Assembly (NCBI GenBank): GCA_030018875.1 | Contig: JASEHK010000040.1 | Span: forward strand, 1 to 9,885 | Length of the DNA: 9,885 nt | DNA from: Endomicrobiia bacterium | Lineage (GTDB): Bacteria > Elusimicrobiota > Endomicrobiia > PHAN01 | Direction: 5' to 3' | Part shown: piece by piece, positions 6,595 through 9,885 of the stretch | Numbering within the stretch: the first letter of the stretch is position 1 | Layout: every line of letters starts with the position of its first letter | Translations under genes and position numbers: made by a program | The notes under the pieces: model-generated | Databases searched by the model: none | What the model was told of the DNA's origin: nothing | Seen by the model: only the letters and a program-made list of their open reading frames with translations

Positions 6595-7754
6595 GCAAAA
6601 AAAATCCGCTGACGGAAAAACCGCTCGATTATATGCTGTTCAAAGCGAAAAGAGAAAAGCAATTCATCACCGGCAGCGAAGCCGTAAGAGAAGCCGTGCG
6701 GCGCGCCAACATTGACATTGCGATTTCATATCCCATAACCCCGCAGAGCGAAACGATGCATCTCGTCGGAGATTTGTTTGCCGAGGGATATGTGCCGGAG
6801 TATTTCAGGGGCGAAAACGAATTCGCCGTAATGTCCCAAGTCGCCGGCGCCGCGATGGCAGGCGCCAGAGTTTTCACCGCCACTTGCGGACCCGGCACGA
6901 TGCGGGCCTTTGAAGTTTTTCCGATGTGGTCGGGCTCGCGCCTGCCAGTCGTGTGCAGTTTTATGACGAGAGGAATAAACGCGCCCTTGACCATCCAGCC
7001 CGACACAATCGAGATGGCGTTTCTTCTTGAAACCGGAATGATAATGCTGCATTGCGAAACTGCGCGGGACATTTACGACTTCAACCTCGCCGCGTTTATA
7101 ATAGCGGAAGAAAAAGACGTCCACATTCCCGTCGGAGTTTTTATGGACGGATTTTTCGTCACCCACACCCGCGAACTCGTGGATATAATAACGGAAGATG
7201 TATGTCTCCCGAAATACAACCCTCAGGCCGCGCCCGTTCCGACGATAGATATGGAAACCCCGCCCGCGCGACTTATGCGCGACCCCTTCGTAATGAAGAG
7301 CAATTTTGTCAGTTATGTCGCGCACGCTTCGTGGCAGCAGGAAGTCCGCGCCGCCGCCGCGCGCTCGAAAAAACACATAAAAAAATATCTGGGTGAACTC
7401 ATAGAAATAGAAAACCCCGCCGCTCCGACAATCATAGTTGCGTCGGGCACAGCGGTCTCGCAGGCGCGCGAGGCAATCAAATTGGCCAAAGAGGAAAATA
7501 TAGACGTTGGACTTATAAAAGTGAAAGTTGTTCGGCCTTTTCCAAAAGACGAAATAGTCGCCGCGCTTTCGAAAGCAAAAAAAATCATAATACCCGAGTT
7601 CAATATAGCCGGCTGGCTCGCCAAAGAAGTTGCGGCCGTCCTGCCCGACAACGGACGAATTGTCGCGACCCCGCGCGTCTACGGCGGAATGACAATGCCT
7701 CCGGAAATACTGCTCGAAGACATAAAACAAGCGGTGCGGAAACAAACTCAGTAA
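6591..7754 (+). CDS. porA: 2-oxoacid (pyruvate-type):ferredoxin oxidoreductase alpha subunit
   Basis: The 387-residue alpha subunit provides the pyrimidine-binding half of the thiamine diphosphate site for oxidative decarboxylation of a 2-oxoacid to acyl-CoA, or the reverse. The Pyr domain covers about 25-200: YPITPQSE at 47-54, ENEFAVMSQVAGAAMAGAR at 75-93 with the probable catalytic Glu at 75 or 77, and TATCGPG at 96-102. The transketolase C-terminal domain covers about 278-385 (IIVASGTAVSQAREA at 281-295, VVRPFP at 313-318). The ATG at 6591 overlaps the preceding stop as ATGA and has GAGGAAA upstream, which rules out a longer start. Two features depart from the commonest PorA: a 24-residue N-terminal lead before the Pyr domain and QSE after YPITP. 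The substrate is not proven; pyruvate and 2-oxoglutarate are the leading options. Confidence 0.88.
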   Translation: MSKKNPLTEKPLDYMLFKAKREKQFITGSEAVREAVRRANIDIAISYPITPQSETMHLVGDLFAEGYVPEYFRGENEFAVMSQVAGAAMAGARVFTATCGPGTMRAFEVFPMWSGSRLPVVCSFMTRGINAPLTIQPDTIEMAFLLETGMIMLHCETARDIYDFNLAAFIIAEEKDVHIPVGVFMDGFFVTHTRELVDIITEDVCLPKYNPQAAPVPTIDMETPPARLMRDPFVMKSNFVSYVAHASWQQEVRAAAARSKKHIKKYLGELIEIENPAAPTIIVASGTAVSQAREAIKLAKEENIDVGLIKVKVVRPFPKDEIVAALSKAKKIIIPEFNIAGWLAKEVAAVLPDNGRIVATPRVYGGMTMPPEILLEDIKQAVRKQTQ

Positions 7755-7776
7755 ATCAAAAACACGGAGCGAAAAA

Positions 7777-8628
7777 ATGTCGAAACGCATTACAGAAATG
7801 TGCCCCGCCCTCAACGACGCGATGCCGACGGAATACCGCGAATTAGTCGAAAACGGCCCGTGGCTCGGCGACAAAACCGTCAAAGATCTCGGGACATTCA
7901 AGGAACTCCTTGAAGAACACCCGCTTTGCGCGGGATGCAACCTCGCGCTTTCTCTGAAAATAATTCTCTCGTCGCTGCCGAATCCCGCCGACACGATAAT
8001 CGTCGGTTCGACCGGATGCAGCAGTTTGGGTTTTATGCAGGTCGGCATACACAATATTCATTCGCTCTTCGGCAACCAGAACGCCGTAGCCACCGGAGTC
8101 AAGCGCGTGCTTTCCATGCGATTTCCCGACAAGAAAAAAGATGTCGTAGTGATGGCGGGAGACGGCGCCACCGCCGACATCGGACTCGATATGACGATAC
8201 ATTCGTGGTTCCGCGGCGAGAAAATAACCACGATAATGTTCGACAACGAGTTGTACGCGAACACCGGCGGACAGGAAAGCGGCATGACTCCCGCCGGCCG
8301 CGTCGCGTATATGGCGCCTCTCGGCAAGAAATTCCCGAAAATAAATCTCTTCGAGATAGCCAAGACCTCCGGTTGCCACTACGCCGTCCTTCTGACGACC
8401 GCGAATACCGTTCGCCTCGGCGCCTGCGTCAAAAAAGCAATTTTGCTCGCGCGCGATGTCGGCCCGACTTACGTGCAGATACACACGCCGTGTCCCACAA
8501 ATCTTAAAATCCCGCCGGAAGAAAGTATCAAAGTCGCCAAGGACTCCGAGAAGGAAAGATACGCATTCAACGAGTATGTGTCCGAAGCCGCTAAATCATT
8601 TCTTGAAAACACGGGGAATAAAAAATGA
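7777..8628 (+). CDS. porB: 2-oxoacid:ferredoxin oxidoreductase beta subunit (thiamine diphosphate binding)
   Basis: This 283-residue beta subunit binds the diphosphate of thiamine through Mg2+ and carries a [4Fe-4S] cluster near the active site. The cofactor motif begins GDGATADIG at 128-136 and ends FDNELYANTGGQ at 155-166. Likely cluster ligands are C51 and C54 (HPLCAGC), C81 (GSTGC) and C239 (HTPCP), matching the spaced four-cysteine pattern of PorB. The roughly 45-residue N-terminal extension before the first cysteines is longer than in many archaeal PorB. The ATG at 7777 is preceded by CGGAG at 7765-7769. The gene follows porA by 22 nt and overlaps porG by ATGA, so the alpha, beta and gamma subunits are made together. 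Confidence 0.9.
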   Translation: MSKRITEMCPALNDAMPTEYRELVENGPWLGDKTVKDLGTFKELLEEHPLCAGCNLALSLKIILSSLPNPADTIIVGSTGCSSLGFMQVGIHNIHSLFGNQNAVATGVKRVLSMRFPDKKKDVVVMAGDGATADIGLDMTIHSWFRGEKITTIMFDNELYANTGGQESGMTPAGRVAYMAPLGKKFPKINLFEIAKTSGCHYAVLLTTANTVRLGACVKKAILLARDVGPTYVQIHTPCPTNLKIPPEESIKVAKDSEKERYAFNEYVSEAAKSFLENTGNKK

Positions 8629-9299
8629 AAGATTCGAGAATTTTCATCAGAATGTCGGGACTCGGCGGGCAGGGGGTGGTAACGGCCGCCCACATAATAG
8701 GCGTTGCCGCTGTAAAGGACGCAAAGTATGCTCTCGTCAATCCGTTCTTCGGCGCGGAAAAACGTCTCGCTCCGACGGAGAGTTACGTAAGAATATCATC
8801 CGAGAAAATTTACGACAGAGGCGAGGTGAATTATCCGGACGTGATAATGATATTTCATCCTCACGTCATAACCATGGGAAAATCCTACACGATGCCGTTC
8901 TATCAAGGCATTAGAGAAAACGGGACGATAATAATAAACTCCGACGAAGCCGTAGCGTTTTCCGACGAAGATATCGCGGCGTTCAAAAAAAAGCGGCTGT
9001 CGCTTTATTTCGTTCCCGCCACTAAGACCGCGATGAGTATCTCTGGAACAGCTCTTGCGACGAACATAGTTATGGTCGGCATGTTTGTCGGCATCACAAA
9101 AACCATAGCCGAAGAATCTCTCAGAGAATCCATCGCGGAGCGTTTCGGCGCGAAAAAATTCGTCGCGTCGGGCAGTACCGCCGCGCTCGACGACGCCATA
9201 AAAAAGAAATACGCCAAAATCGAGCAACTCCTTGAGTCCAATTTCAAAGCCGTCTCCGAAGCCATAAAACTTTCAAGCGCGATAAAAAGCGTGATATAG
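8625..9299 (+). CDS. porG: 2-oxoacid:ferredoxin oxidoreductase gamma subunit
   Basis: The 224-residue gamma subunit belongs to the POR/KOR gamma domain family, which completes the catalytic core and helps form the CoA-binding side. The glycine motif GLGGQG is at 12-17, followed by VVTAAHIIG. FFGAEKRLAPTESYVRIS at 41-58 corresponds to the conserved loop that in other gamma subunits reads YG-E-R-GG. The C-terminal 60 residues are Lys-rich helices (for example DDAIKKKYAKIEQLLE). GGGGA lies upstream of the ATG, which overlaps the porB stop at 8625-8628. The sequence is clearly different from the second gamma-type protein starting at 9626, so the two are old paralogues, not a recent duplication. 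Confidence 0.87.
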   Translation: MKDSRIFIRMSGLGGQGVVTAAHIIGVAAVKDAKYALVNPFFGAEKRLAPTESYVRISSEKIYDRGEVNYPDVIMIFHPHVITMGKSYTMPFYQGIRENGTIIINSDEAVAFSDEDIAAFKKKRLSLYFVPATKTAMSISGTALATNIVMVGMFVGITKTIAEESLRESIAERFGAKKFVASGSTAALDDAIKKKYAKIEQLLESNFKAVSEAIKLSSAIKSVI

Positions 9300-9312
9300 A
9301 ACGAGGAGCGCT

Positions 9313-9507
9313 ATGTATTTCAAAGCGAAAGTTGACAAAGAAAAATGTAATGGCTGTAAGATATGTATTCTATCGTGTCCCGAACCGAACGCGATTAAGT
9401 TCGACCCGTCGTCGAAAAAAATAGAAATCTACGAGAGTAGATGCAAGGCCTGCAAAATCTGCGTTGTCATCTGCCCGAAACAGGCGATAGAACTCGAAGA
9501 AAAATAA
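9313..9507 (+). CDS. 2[4Fe-4S] ferredoxin-like subunit of the oxidoreductase
   Basis: This 64-residue protein has two classic clusters: C12-x2-C15-x2-C18-x3-C22-P and C44-x2-C47-x2-C50-x3-C54-P. That is the bacterial ferredoxin pattern in which each motif supplies the last cysteine to the other cluster. There is no N-terminal extension, and a single short linker separates the halves. It follows porG by 13 nt with GGAG before its ATG, and a terminator follows it, so it is the last gene of the operon. It should take electrons from the PorB cluster or be the free acceptor. By position it corresponds to the last, small subunit (E) of the five-subunit layout. Confidence 0.9.
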   Translation: MYFKAKVDKEKCNGCKICILSCPEPNAIKFDPSSKKIEIYESRCKACKICVVICPKQAIELEEK

Positions 9508-9518
9508 ACACGCATCGC

Positions 9519-9571
9519 CTCGCGTTTTAAGAAAATCGAGTCAAAACTTTTTATGAAACGCGGGTTTTTTT
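9519..9571 (+). terminator. Intrinsic terminator ending the dnaX-recR-por operon
   Basis: CTCGCGTTTT (9519-9528) pairs with GAAACGCGGG (9555-9564): ten pairs including two G-T, with a 26-nt apical loop. A run of seven T (9565-9571) follows directly. It lies 12 nt after the ferredoxin stop. The large loop is unusual, but the stem and T-run are convincing. Confidence 0.65.
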
Positions 9572-9592
9572 GTCTTTGGCGTTTTTGCTTTC

Positions 9593-9601
9593 TGCTAAAA
9601 T
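9593..9601 (+). promoter_or_regulatory. Extended -10 promoter for the second oxidoreductase gene cluster
   Basis: TGCTAAAAT combines the TGn extension with TAAAAT (five of six consensus). No good -35 stands at 17 bases, as expected for extended -10 promoters. Initiation near 9608 would leave a short leader containing CGGAG (9616-9620) before the ATG at 9626. It lies right after the terminator. Confidence 0.5.
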
Positions 9602-9625
9602 TTTGGGAATACCGACGGAGAAAAA

Positions 9626-9885
9626 ATGAAAAAAGAAAATGAAATTATCGAAATCAGATGGCACGGCCGCGGAGGCCAGGGCGCCAAAACCGCCGCGCTG
9701 TTGTTCGGCGAAGCGGTCTTGGCGACGGGAAAATACATACAGGCGTTCCCAGAGTACGGTCCGGAAAGGATGGGCGCTCCCGTGCAGGTTTTCAACAGGA
9801 TAAGCGACAATCCCATTACGATTCACAGCGCGATCACCAGCCCGAAATACGTCGTCATTCTGGATGAGACGCTCATGGGCCCCAT
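9626..9885 (+). CDS. Second 2-oxoacid:ferredoxin oxidoreductase gamma subunit (3' end outside window)
   Basis: The frame stays open from the ATG at 9626 to the window edge (86 full codons). IRWHGRGGQGAKTAA at 10-24 holds the gamma-subunit motif GRGGQG, and FPEYGPERMGAPV at 41-53 is the hallmark of PorC/PorG of pyruvate and 2-oxoisovalerate oxidoreductases. A full gamma subunit is about 180-200 residues, so roughly half is present. CGGAG at 9616-9620 supports the start. It has its own promoter and follows a terminator, so it begins a separate operon. Classical four-subunit clusters run gamma, delta, alpha, beta, so those genes are expected just beyond the window. Confidence 0.9.
   Translation, partial: MKKENEIIEIRWHGRGGQGAKTAALLFGEAVLATGKYIQAFPEYGPERMGAPVQVFNRISDNPITIHSAITSPKYVVILDETLMGP

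Noticed and set aside
6726..8054. Long open frame of 442 codons on the minus strand across porA and porB
   Set aside because: It lies antisense to two genes with clear catalytic motifs and reads as low-complexity shadow sequence without a recognisable domain.
1..9885. CRISPR array, insertion sequence or prophage genes
   Set aside because: No regularly spaced repeats, transposase, integrase or phage-like protein is seen anywhere in the window.

Overview
The window reads as chromosomal DNA of an anaerobic bacterium, probably from a poorly sampled lineage. DnaX and RecR are of bacterial type. The many ferredoxin-dependent 2-oxoacid oxidoreductase genes point to strict anaerobic, low-potential metabolism. 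Base composition is moderate and fairly even, with no sign of recent transfer. I cannot fix the phylum from this stretch.

Left part (1-3602). The window opens inside a serine-type tRNA gene on the + strand. Its anticodon loop is split by a 34-nt double-hairpin repeat. A 31-codon, extremely basic ORF with a strong ribosome binding site follows. Two minus-strand genes come next: a GAF-PAS sensor protein whose C-terminal histidine-kinase region has lost its catalytic motifs (286-1875), and an alpha-D-phosphohexomutase (1999-3435). A divergent intergenic region of about 240 bp before the chosen dnaX ATG carries inverted repeats and candidate promoters for both directions.

Middle and right part (3675-9507). 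A tight + strand operon runs dnaX, recR, CdhB-like subunit, porA, porB, porG, small 2[4Fe-4S] ferredoxin. Four junctions are ATGA overlaps or equivalent, and the other gaps are 22 and 13 nt, so replication and repair genes are translationally chained to a multi-subunit 2-oxoacid:ferredoxin oxidoreductase. The gene set and order (CdhB-like, alpha, beta, gamma, small iron-sulphur protein) resemble the five-subunit oxidoreductases known from Hydrogenobacter (forDABGE-type layout, from memory). The alpha and beta subunits together form the thiamine diphosphate site, the gamma subunit completes the catalytic core, and the ferredoxin-like subunit carries electrons out. The CdhB-like subunit has no assigned role here.

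Right edge (9519-9885). A good intrinsic terminator and an extended -10 promoter separate this operon from a second, different oxidoreductase gamma-subunit gene that runs off the end. Two distinct 2-oxoacid oxidoreductase systems therefore lie side by side. The most unusual items are the interrupted tRNA-Ser, the degenerate sensor kinase, and the CdhB-like protein embedded in a recR-coupled oxidoreductase operon.
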